DNA of 16,434 bases from an uncultured Campylobacter sp. (lineage in GTDB: Bacteria > Campylobacterota > Campylobacteria > Campylobacterales > Campylobacteraceae), in NCBI RefSeq assembly GCF_938030145.1, contig NZ_CALHGM010000023.1:1-16434 (forward strand). Direction: 5' to 3'. How positions within the stretch are numbered: the first letter of the stretch is position 1; every line of letters starts with the position of its first letter. The notes under the pieces were generated by a model, which worked only from the letters and a program-made list of their open reading frames with translations, made no database searches and was not told the DNA's origin. Below, one piece after another: positions 7,446 through 13,886 of the stretch. A program made the position numbers and the translations under genes.

Positions 7446-8067
7446 AAGCTTTTTTGAGGGTTAAAATTTTGCAAATAAACATCGCGGCGAGCACGACGAA
7501 GCAGACTCCAAAGCCGATGAGCGTGCAGTCGGCCATCGACATAAATTTGCTTGATGGGATCAGGTACCAGCCGTCCCCATAAAGATCGACTAAATACTTC
7601 TGAAAGCCGCTTAGCGTGACGCCCTCGGGCACCAGCGGACTGTCGTAGCCGCAGTCGCCCGTAGGCAAGAACCAATCGGGCGCCCACCGCTCAAGCGGCA
7701 GGCCGAACGGATAGTGCGGCTCGGTCGAGCAGCCCTGCACGCCGAACGGATCGTCTCCATGCACGGCGTCGTGGATCTTGGCGAGCTTTACGCTATACAT
7801 TATGCCCTGGATCGCGCCCCAAAAGGCTAGCAGGTAGCCTACCGCGGCGAGGAGCAAATTTTTAGGATTTATGATCGCGACCAGGCCTCCTAGCGCCATG
7901 CACAAAAATGCAAAGCGGATATAGACGCACTGCTCGCAAGGCGGCATATAGACGTAGTTTTGAAACAGCGAGTGCGCGAGGATAACAAGCCCCACGCTCA
8001 CCGCTATGAGGATCGCCCACGGCAGGCGGCTGTCTGCGAATTTCGCTATTTTTTCCGCAAATTTCAT
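7444..8067 (-). CDS. dsbI: DsbI, membrane disulfide oxidase for DsbL (DsbB family)
   Basis: A 207-residue inner-membrane protein that re-oxidises DsbL and hands electrons to quinone. Four hydrophobic helices are visible at about 16-34, 49-66, 70-93 and 181-202. The first periplasmic loop carries Cys44-Glu-Gln-Cys47 (PPCEQC) next to helix 2, the quinone-proximal pair of DsbB proteins. The second, long loop carries Cys113 and Cys139, the pair that contacts the partner oxidase. This loop is about 90 residues long, larger than in classic DsbB (about 176 residues in all), as in the DsbI branch. It follows dsbL by nine bases with no strong ribosome site, which suggests translational coupling. The same gene pair accompanies assT in uropathogenic E. 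coli and, as dsbA2-dsbB-astA, in C. jejuni. Confidence 0.92.
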   Translation of the reverse strand: MKFAEKIAKFADSRLPWAILIAVSVGLVILAHSLFQNYVYMPPCEQCVYIRFAFLCMALGGLVAIINPKNLLLAAVGYLLAFWGAIQGIMYSVKLAKIHDAVHGDDPFGVQGCSTEPHYPFGLPLERWAPDWFLPTGDCGYDSPLVPEGVTLSGFQKYLVDLYGDGWYLIPSSKFMSMADCTLIGFGVCFVVLAAMFICKILTLKKA

Positions 8068-8076
8068 GCTCGCGCC

Positions 8077-8733
8077 CTATTTTTTAAGCAGCTCTTCTAC
8101 TAGCTGCGTCATGCCGTCTAGGGAGGTGATGGACTTCGTCATGATGAGGTATTTGCCGTTTACGACAAAGGCCGGCACGCCTTGGATCTTGGCTACGTCG
8201 TAGCTCTCGTCCCATTTTTTAAGTAGTTCGGCGACTTTGGGATCCTCTAGCTTTTTTTGATAGTCCGCCTCGCTGATGCCCGCCGCATCAAGCCCTGTCT
8301 TTAAAAACGCAGCCTCGTCCTTGCCGTCGCTCCAGCGCTGCTTTTGATCGTGATAGGCCTTGTAGTAGGCAAATTTCGCCTTTTTAAACAGCGAGTTTTC
8401 ATCTAGCAGGCTCACGCCCTTTTCCTCGTCCATCACGGCTAAAACGGCAAAAATTTTACTTCCGAGCTCGCCGTATTCGCCCTTAGTTTTTAGATGAAAC
8501 GGTACGTATTTTAGCCCCGCGACCTTTTCTACAACCTTCGGCGTGACGGTTTTGTCGTATTTGTAGCAAAACGGGCATGCGTAGCTAAAGACCTTAACTA
8601 GCGTGTTTTGCTCCACGGATAGCGGTTTTTCGAGTTTTACGTAGTCCTCGCCCTCGGTAAACGCAGACGCGCTAAGGGCGCCGAACATCGCTACGGCTAA
8701 AAAGCCTTTGCTAAATTTAGAAAGTAGGTTCAT
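8077..8733 (-). CDS. dsbL: DsbL-type thiol:disulfide oxidoreductase, CPFC active site
   Basis: A 218-residue DsbA-family protein with a signal peptide (residues 1-24, ending SASA). The active site is Cys53-Pro-Phe-Cys56 within YACPFCYKYD; Phe in the dipeptide is, as I recall, the sequence of uropathogenic E. coli DsbL, a very strong oxidant dedicated to ASST. The cis-proline loop is Val186-Pro187. The adjacent dsbI and divergent assT2 support the DsbL role, that is, forming the single structural disulfide of ASST. The ATG follows AAGGAG at seven bases. It is homologous over its full length to the CPHC protein encoded at 3890-4543, so the window holds two DsbA-like oxidases that arose from a common ancestor but diverged at the catalytic dipeptide. 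Confidence 0.92.
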   Translation of the reverse strand: MNLLSKFSKGFLAVAMFGALSASAFTEGEDYVKLEKPLSVEQNTLVKVFSYACPFCYKYDKTVTPKVVEKVAGLKYVPFHLKTKGEYGELGSKIFAVLAVMDEEKGVSLLDENSLFKKAKFAYYKAYHDQKQRWSDGKDEAAFLKTGLDAAGISEADYQKKLEDPKVAELLKKWDESYDVAKIQGVPAFVVNGKYLIMTKSITSLDGMTQLVEELLKK

Positions 8734-8768
8734 GGAGTGCTCCTTAAAATGATTTTGTTTGCGTTAAT

Positions 8769-8774
8769 TTTATA
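8769..8774 (-). promoter_or_regulatory. -10 promoter box for dsbL-dsbI
   Basis: The minus strand reads GGATATAAAATT, giving TATAAA about 35 bases upstream of the dsbL ATG. It lies in the 234-base gap shared with the divergent assT2. Confidence 0.4.
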
Positions 8775-8838
8775 TCCTCTCGCCGCCGCAGAACTCACGC
8801 TAAGATAAATTTTAGATTAAATTTATAAAATTTCGACT

Positions 8839-8864
8839 AAATTTTGGCACAAAAGCCAAAATTT
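8839..8864. promoter_or_regulatory. Perfect inverted repeat between dsbL and assT2, candidate operator
   Basis: AAATTTTGGC - 6 bases - GCCAAAATTT is a perfect 10-base inverted repeat in the divergent promoter region. Its centre (8851/8852) lies about 25 bases upstream of the assT2 -10 candidate. The GGC/GCC core is not explained by the AT bias alone. It could bind a dimeric regulator acting on both transcripts; a hairpin in RNA is the alternative. Confidence 0.45.
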
Positions 8865-8876
8865 GAAATTATTTTT

Positions 8877-8882
8877 TACAAT
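8877..8882 (+). promoter_or_regulatory. -10 promoter box for assT2
   Basis: TACAAT preceded by ATTATTTTT, the same box as before the dsbA gene at 3857. It would give a leader of about 78 bases, so a start closer to the gene is also possible. Confidence 0.4.
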
Positions 8883-8967
8883 TAAGCAAGTTTTAATAAA
8901 CGCGTGATTTTTATGTTAGCGAGGTTGATTAAAATTACGGTATCAAACCAATTCAAAGGAGAATAAG

Positions 8968-10815
8968 ATGAAGCGAACTCTTTCCTCATTTGCGCTAGCT
9001 GTGGCGCTTTTAGGCGGTCTAAGCACGGCCGCGCTGGCTATCGGCGGACCTAGCGGCGCACACATCGACTACGGCATCCCGGGCAAGATCGGCGAAGTAG
9101 TCGTAAACCCATACGACATCGCGCCTCTAACGGCGGTGATCAAAAACGGCGGCTACACGCTAGCAAACGCCAAAGTTACTATCGTACCAAAGCCGGGCGG
9201 TCAGGTTATCAGCTATAAAGTCGCCGACAAACACCTTCGCACGCACGGCGGAATCCCTATTTTTGGACTTTACCCTGACTATCAAAACACCGTCGAGGTC
9301 GAGTACGATAAAATTTACAAGGGACAAACCGAGCACATAAAAGAAACCTATAAAATTTATGCTCCAGCGATCTATCTAGAGAGCTCGGGCATGCCGTCTC
9401 AAAAGGGCGCGCTGTTTGATAAAATCGAGGTCGTAAAGGCTCCGAGCGCGAAATTTGCCAACCGCCTCTACTACGTAAATAACTTCGTAAATAAAACCGG
9501 CAAAGGCACCAAAGTCGTGTGGAACAACCCCGCAGGCGGCGCGATCGAGTGGAACTACAGCCCAAATAACTTCGTGCTAGACACCAAAGGCGAAGTGCGC
9601 TGGTATCTAGAACCTAGTAAAATTTACGACCTCAAGCAGCCCTTTAGCGCGGGCGTCATGATGGGCTTTAAGCAAAACGACGACGGCGCGATGACGTGGG
9701 GATATGGCCAAAGATACGCCAAATACGACATAATGGGCCGCGAAATCTTTAACCGCGAGCTACCTGCAGGCTACAACGACTTCTCGCACTCTATGGACGT
9801 AGCGCAAAACGGGCACTATTTCCTACGCGCGGCAAACGCCAACTATAAACGCGCCGACGGCAAAAACGTCCGCACCGTGCGCGACGTCATCGTCGAGGTC
9901 GATCGCGACGGCAACGTCGTGGATGATTTTAGGCTGTATGAAATTTTAGATCCATACCGCGACATCGTGCTAAAAACGCTCGATCAGGGCGCGGTGTGCT
10001 TAAACATCGATGCTAAAAAAGCGGGCCACACTGCGAGCTCGGACGAGCTAGCCGCGATGGATACGAACGAAAAATGGGGCGACATCGTGGGCTCGGGCCC
10101 TGGACGCAACTGGGCGCACGTAAATAGCGTGGATTATGATCCAAGCGACGATAGCATCATCATCTCCAGCCGCCACCAAGACGCCGTCATCAAGATCGGC
10201 CGCGACAAAAAGATCAAATGGATAATGGGCGCGCATAAGGGCTGGAAGGATCAGTTTAAGGGCTACTTGCTCCAGCCGGTAGATAAAGACGGCAAAAAGA
10301 TCGTCTGCGAGGACGAATACTCAAAATGCCCTGGCTACGAGAGCGAGAAGGGTGGATTTGACTGGCAGTGGACGCAGCACACGGCATTTCGCATCGATAG
10401 CAAGTCTAAAAAAGGGCTCGTCTATCTAACCGTCTTTGACAACGGCGACACCCGCGGTATGGAGCAGCCTGCGATGGCGGGTATGAAATACTCCCGCGCG
10501 GTCGTTTATAAAATCGATGAGAACGCCAAGACCGTCGAGCAGGTCTGGGAGTACGGCAAACAGCGCGGCAGCGAGTGGTATAGCTCTGTTACTTCGCTAG
10601 CGCAGTATCAAGACGACCTAGATAGCGTGATGGTTTACTCCGCGGTCGCGGGCATGCAGTTTGACATCGCCAAAGGTCGCCCCGTCGGCGTGCCTAGCCC
10701 TCACATCAACGAGTTTGAATGGGGCGCAAAAGAGCCGTCAATCGAGATAAAAATGACCAATGCGATGGGCTATCAGGCGTTTCCGTTTAGCCTAGAAAAG
10801 GCGTTTGAGAAGTAA
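8968..10815 (+). CDS. assT: Aryl-sulfate sulfotransferase (ASST), paralogue 2
   Basis: A 615-residue periplasmic ASST with a Sec signal peptide (residues 1-24, cleavage after ALA). All catalytic residues have counterparts: His274 in DFSHS, His384 and Asn386 in NWAHVN, Arg402 in SSRHQ, and the sulfate-carrying His471 in WTQHTA. Cys447 and Cys454 match the structural disulfide; the loop between them is two residues longer than in paralogue 1. The two proteins align throughout (shared NPYD.APLTAVI, GLYPDY, VMMGF, NRELP, VFDNGD.RGMEQPA, KYSRAV), but paralogue 2 is longer in the N-terminal domain and differs at the C-terminus. It diverges from dsbL-dsbI, the closest arrangement here to the assT-dsbL-dsbI operon of uropathogenic E. 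coli. Start: AAAGGAG eight bases before ATG. Confidence 0.96.
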   Translation: MKRTLSSFALAVALLGGLSTAALAIGGPSGAHIDYGIPGKIGEVVVNPYDIAPLTAVIKNGGYTLANAKVTIVPKPGGQVISYKVADKHLRTHGGIPIFGLYPDYQNTVEVEYDKIYKGQTEHIKETYKIYAPAIYLESSGMPSQKGALFDKIEVVKAPSAKFANRLYYVNNFVNKTGKGTKVVWNNPAGGAIEWNYSPNNFVLDTKGEVRWYLEPSKIYDLKQPFSAGVMMGFKQNDDGAMTWGYGQRYAKYDIMGREIFNRELPAGYNDFSHSMDVAQNGHYFLRAANANYKRADGKNVRTVRDVIVEVDRDGNVVDDFRLYEILDPYRDIVLKTLDQGAVCLNIDAKKAGHTASSDELAAMDTNEKWGDIVGSGPGRNWAHVNSVDYDPSDDSIIISSRHQDAVIKIGRDKKIKWIMGAHKGWKDQFKGYLLQPVDKDGKKIVCEDEYSKCPGYESEKGGFDWQWTQHTAFRIDSKSKKGLVYLTVFDNGDTRGMEQPAMAGMKYSRAVVYKIDENAKTVEQVWEYGKQRGSEWYSSVTSLAQYQDDLDSVMVYSAVAGMQFDIAKGRPVGVPSPHINEFEWGAKEPSIEIKMTNAMGYQAFPFSLEKAFEK

Positions 10816-10820
10816 AATTT

Positions 10821-10855
10821 AGCGGCCGTATTTCGAGCGCGGCCGCTTTTGTTTT
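10821..10855 (+). terminator. Rho-independent terminator after assT2
   Basis: AGCGGCCG (10821-10828) pairs perfectly with CGGCCGCT (10840-10847) around an 11-base loop and is followed by TTTTGTTTT. It begins 6 bases after the assT2 stop. Confidence 0.88.
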
Positions 10856-11156
10856 AGATTATGGTCAAATTCTACACATCTACTCGATAGAATTTCATCC
10901 CTCGGTACGGCAAAATTTAGCCGAAAACATAGCTCTTTATTCTAGATAAAATTTAATCATCGGATTTGCGATTTCGCACTCTGCTTTTGCTATAATTTCG
11001 CTCTGCTAAAATTAATAAGCGTTATTTCGGTATAGACGAGGTAGCGCACGGTTTGGATGAAATTTGCATTCCGCTTGAGGGCGGGGGACGACGGGTATGA
11101 GGTTAATGCGCCCAAAGGATATTCGTGCGGCAAGGCGGCGCAGCAAAGGAGAAAGA
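10856..11156. other. Intergenic region ahead of the broken DUF2695 gene
   Basis: No intact gene is seen. A clean promoter box lies at 10991. Between 10996 and 11170 two overlapping short frames look weakly protein-like (an open frame reading NKRYFGIDEVAHGLDE, and after a +1 shift GDDGYEVNAPKGYSCGK), joined at a GGGGG run at 11083. This may be a decayed small gene, but the start TTATTTCGGTATAGACGAGG also resembles the repeat at 4731-5072, so it is not called as a gene. Confidence 0.3.
10991..10996 (+). promoter_or_regulatory. Extended -10 promoter box
   Basis: TTGCTATAAT gives a perfect TATAAT with an extended TGn. It would drive transcription from about 11003 into the degenerate stretch and the DUF2695 pseudogene. 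Confidence 0.45.
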
Positions 11157-11442
11157 GTGGAAAAATCTAGAAAAAAGGAACTCAAAAAGCTTGCGGCGTA
11201 GCGGCAGCGAGATGCATTTGAAAAGAGCCTGTCTATGAATAGGGCGGAGTTTGAGGGGCTATTTGAGTTCTTGGGCTAGAGCTTGGCGCATCGCGACTGC
11301 GACGGCACGCATAGGCTCATACTGGATTTTGCGAGCTCGCCGCGTGCCGAATGAGGCGGCGGTTTTGGACTTTTGCGAGCAAAACGGCGGATATTGCGAC
11401 CGCGAAGTTCTAAACAACGTGCAAAATTGCTTCGAATTTTAA
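11157..11442 (+). pseudogene. DUF2695 protein, disrupted by two stop codons and a frameshift
   Basis: Read from GTG 11157, after a good AAAGGAG at 11146, the frame gives VEKSRKKELKKLAA, stop, RQRDAFEKSLSMNRAEFEGL, FEFLG, stop, SLAHRDCDGTHRLILDFASS. A +1 shift near 11350 then gives NEAAVLDFCEQNGGYCDREV and LNNVQNCFEF ending at TAA 11442. Joined, this matches the layout of DUF2695 proteins: a charged N-terminal helix, a short acidic segment, a CDxTxRLTLDF-like motif, and the C-terminal NGGYCDCEVLxNV signature, here with Arg in place of the second Cys. The stops are TAG at 11199 and TAG at 11277. The function of DUF2695 is not known to me. The preserved promoter and ribosome site argue for recent decay; sequencing error cannot explain three separate lesions easily. 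Confidence 0.8.
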
Positions 11443-11978
11443 GGGGCTATGTGCAGAAAGACATGGTTTTGCAAGCATCGTTTCAAAAAGGCGGTGCGTA
11501 AAATTTAGTAAAATTTTAGCGGCGCGAGGGCTCAAAAGTAGGGCTAAAACAGCGTTTGCGGTGCGAACTGCCGCCGTGCAATAAGCACAAAGCCCACCGC
11601 GCCAAACACGCGGGTCTTTTGTAGAATTAATGCTCTAGTTTTTAAATTTGACGCAAAGGCGGGCAACTCGCCGTCAAAACGGCAATTAAAGCGTAGTGTG
11701 ACGGGGCTTGTATGGACTTAAGAGCGGTATTGCTCGCTTAATTTAACGATACAAGACGGCGCGGAGACCTGGAGTTTGCCCCCTTAAATTTTATTGCGGT
11801 AGCCATCAGGCGGACAGAGATATGTTATGGACGTTTTCATTGAGCGAGCTTGCCGCAGACGCTTTGCTGTGCGACAAGCAGGTTGATTGCAAGATTAGGG
11901 GAACTCGTACAAAGCGCTTTTGCGCGAGAGGACTTTGCTGCGGTGCCGACGTAAATTTTATCCGCGCGGCGTTTAAAT
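11443..11978. other. Intergenic region, 536 bases, no intact gene
   Basis: No convincing reading frame on either strand. Short hairpins occur: CCGCG/CGCGG followed by GTCTTTT (11597-11620), GCCGT/ACGGC near 11670, and TTAAGAGC with GCTCGCTTAA (11718-11741). Any of these could terminate transcripts coming from the pseudogene. The GC content stays gene-like over long parts, which hints at decayed coding sequence, but nothing recognisable remains. Confidence 0.4.
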
Positions 11979-12881
11979 TTAGCCTAAAATCTCCCCGACG
12001 AAAAACAGCGCCGACATCGCAAACGTGCAGAGCGCGACGACCTTTAGCTGTCCGTCGAAGTCGCGACACTCCCGCACCCGCGAAACGAAAAATAGGTGCC
12101 TAATAAGCGGCGCAAAGCTAGCTATGTAGAGTAGTTTTACGCCTGAATCTCCGCGCAAAAGCGAGTAGCAAAGCATCAGGCTCGCCCCGCCCGCGATCAG
12201 CGCATAGTGGTAGCACTTGGCCGCGCGCAGTCCGATACGCACGGGGATCGTGCGCTTGCCTTTGAGCGCATCGTTTTGTACGTCGCGCATATTATTTAAA
12301 TTTAGCACGGCGGTGCTTAGCATCCCGCACGCGCACGCAGGCAGCAGCAGCGCCGCATCGAGCGAACGCGCGTATAAAAAGTACGAGCCCAGCACGCTAA
12401 GTAGCCCAAAAAACAAAAACACGAAAACGTCACCAAGTCCCTTATATCCGTATGCGCCGGCGCCCACGGTGTAGCGGATCGCCGCGTATATCGACGCGCC
12501 GCCTAGCGCTAAAAACAGTAGCACGAGATAAAATCGCTCGCCAAACGCCAAAACGCTCAGCGTGAAGCTGCAAAGCGCTGAAAGCAGCGCCGTAGCGACG
12601 ATGATGCGCTTCATCTGCTCGGCGCTCATCTGTCCCGTTTGGATCGCGCGGCGCGGCCCCAGCCTACCATCGTCGTCGGTGCCCTTTACCGCGTCGCCGT
12701 AGTCGTTGGCGTAGTCGCTTAGCACCTGAAACAGCAGCGTCGTAAGCAGCGCCAGCGCGAAAATATCCGCTCTAAATACGCCCGCGCCGTATGCTGCGCC
12801 GCTGCCGAGCAGTACGCCCGAGACGCTAAGCGGCAGCGATCTAAGGCGAGCTGATGCGTAAAAAGCCTTTGCGGTTATCAT
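11979..12881 (-). CDS. menA: MenA-type 1,4-dihydroxy-2-naphthoate prenyltransferase (UbiA superfamily)
   Basis: A 300-residue integral membrane protein with about eight hydrophobic helices. UbiA enzymes attach a polyprenyl chain to an aromatic quinone precursor. The first Asp-rich motif is N59-D-Y-G-D63 followed by KGTDDD (68-71), the NDYGDxxKGTD form typical of MenA. The second is N196-N-M-R-D200 with Asp204, followed by KGKRTIPVRIG, also MenA-like. The length agrees with MenA (about 290-310). Start: ATG after AAAAGG at six to seven bases. Campylobacter species normally make menaquinone through futalosine and prenylate with a UbiA-like MqnP, so a MenA-type protein is noteworthy; it may act on the futalosine-route naphthoate or serve another quinone. 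No other men gene is adjacent. It diverges from the kinase gene at 13056. Confidence 0.85.
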   Translation of the reverse strand: MITAKAFYASARLRSLPLSVSGVLLGSGAAYGAGVFRADIFALALLTTLLFQVLSDYANDYGDAVKGTDDDGRLGPRRAIQTGQMSAEQMKRIIVATALLSALCSFTLSVLAFGERFYLVLLFLALGGASIYAAIRYTVGAGAYGYKGLGDVFVFLFFGLLSVLGSYFLYARSLDAALLLPACACGMLSTAVLNLNNMRDVQNDALKGKRTIPVRIGLRAAKCYHYALIAGGASLMLCYSLLRGDSGVKLLYIASFAPLIRHLFFVSRVRECRDFDGQLKVVALCTFAMSALFFVGEILG

Positions 12882-13045
12882 TTTTTACCTTTTGTTGATT
12901 TTTAGAGCTGAATTTACGGCGAACCCGAGATAAAATTTAGCGGAAAAACGCCAAAAATATTATAAATTTAGACTATTCGTAGAGTAAATTTTATTTAAAT
13001 TCGCCTTTTTAATATAAATAGCGGTAAAATAGAGCCAAAAATTTT

Positions 13046-13049
13046 AGGA
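13046..13049 (+). promoter_or_regulatory. Ribosome binding site deciding the kinase start
   Basis: AGGA lies six bases before ATG 13056 but only three before the in-frame GTG 13053, so ATG is preferred. A TATAAA at 13013-13018 is a possible -10. Confidence 0.5.
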
Positions 13050-13055
13050 ATTGTG

Positions 13056-13886
13056 ATGAAAAAAGTTCTTACCGTTCAAGATATATCCTGCGTGGGCAAG
13101 GTTTCGCTGACCGTCGCCTTGCCGATACTAAGCGCGATGGGGATGAGCACGAGCGTGATCCCTACGGCTGTTTTATCGATGCATACGGGCTTTTCGGGCT
13201 ATACCTTTTGCGATCTAAGCTCTCAAATACGCGCGATTATGGCGCATTGGAAAGACCGCGGAGTGGTATTTGACGGCATCTACACGGGCTTTTTGGGCTC
13301 GGCGGCACAGATCGAGATTATGAGCGAGCTATTTGCGAGCTTCGGCGGCGCGGGTAAGACCATTTTGGTCGATCCTTGTATGGGAGATAACGGCGTATTT
13401 TATCCTGGCTTTAACGAGGATTTTGCCCGTATGATGGCGCTTCTGTGCGCTCAAGCCGACGTCATTACGCCCAATATCACCGAGGCCTGCGCGATTACAG
13501 GCGTGCCGTACCGAGAGGACGCGGATAGGGATTTCATCATGGATCTGCTTGCAAGGCTTCGAGAGCTGGGCGCCAGACAGGTTATTTTAAAGGGCATCGG
13601 CTACATCGCCGATCAGTGCGGGGTTTTCAGCTACGATGCGCGCACGGGCAGGACGAACGAGTATTTTCACGAGCTGCTGCCGGTTAAATTTAACGGCACC
13701 GGCGATATTTTCGCCGCCGTAGCCTTCGGCGCAATAATGCGCGGCAAGTCGCTGGAAACGGCAGTTCGCATCGCTGCGGACTTCGTCGTCAGCACTATCA
13801 AAGAAACGATGAGCGACGAGGAGCGCAACGGATACGAAGGGGTCGATTTTGAGGCAATAATTCCTGAGCTGGTGAGGAAAATCTAA
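13056..13886 (+). CDS. pdxY: Pyridoxamine/pyridoxal kinase (PdxY/PdxK family)
   Basis: A 276-residue cytoplasmic ribokinase-fold kinase that phosphorylates B6 vitamers (pyridoxal, pyridoxamine, pyridoxine) for pyridoxal-5'-phosphate salvage. It opens with KKVLTVQDISCVGKVSLTVA and TAVLSMHTGFSGY, the COG2240 substrate-binding signature; then IYTGFLGS, VDPCMGDNG, ITPNITEA, and the ATP-site GTGD (Gly214 to the catalytic Asp217) in FNGTGDIFAA. The length fits the family. The opening motifs look closest to the Firmicutes/anaerobe pyridoxamine kinase group rather than enterobacterial PdxY (impression from memory). It stands alone, divergent from menA, and is followed by a long AT-rich gap. A start at GTG 13053 is possible and would add one residue. 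Confidence 0.92.
   Translation: MKKVLTVQDISCVGKVSLTVALPILSAMGMSTSVIPTAVLSMHTGFSGYTFCDLSSQIRAIMAHWKDRGVVFDGIYTGFLGSAAQIEIMSELFASFGGAGKTILVDPCMGDNGVFYPGFNEDFARMMALLCAQADVITPNITEACAITGVPYREDADRDFIMDLLARLRELGARQVILKGIGYIADQCGVFSYDARTGRTNEYFHELLPVKFNGTGDIFAAVAFGAIMRGKSLETAVRIAADFVVSTIKETMSDEERNGYEGVDFEAIIPELVRKI

Noticed and set aside
8925..8938. FNR-like half site TTGATTAAAATTAC upstream of assT2
   Set aside because: Only one half fits the consensus and it lies within about 30 bases of the ATG, so it is not a convincing operator.
11057..11170. A 37-codon ORF (MKFAFRLRAGDDGYEV...) ahead of the DUF2695 pseudogene
   Set aside because: No ribosome site, no known family; kept only as a possible decay trace.
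11251..11442. A 63-residue intact ORF as a gene in its own right
   Set aside because: Its first half is out of frame with the DUF2695 homology and only the last 30 residues match; it is the 3' part of the pseudogene.
11822..12103. Open frame of 93 codons antisense to the end of menA
   Set aside because: The menA frame is clearly the real one there; the antisense translation has no family motif.
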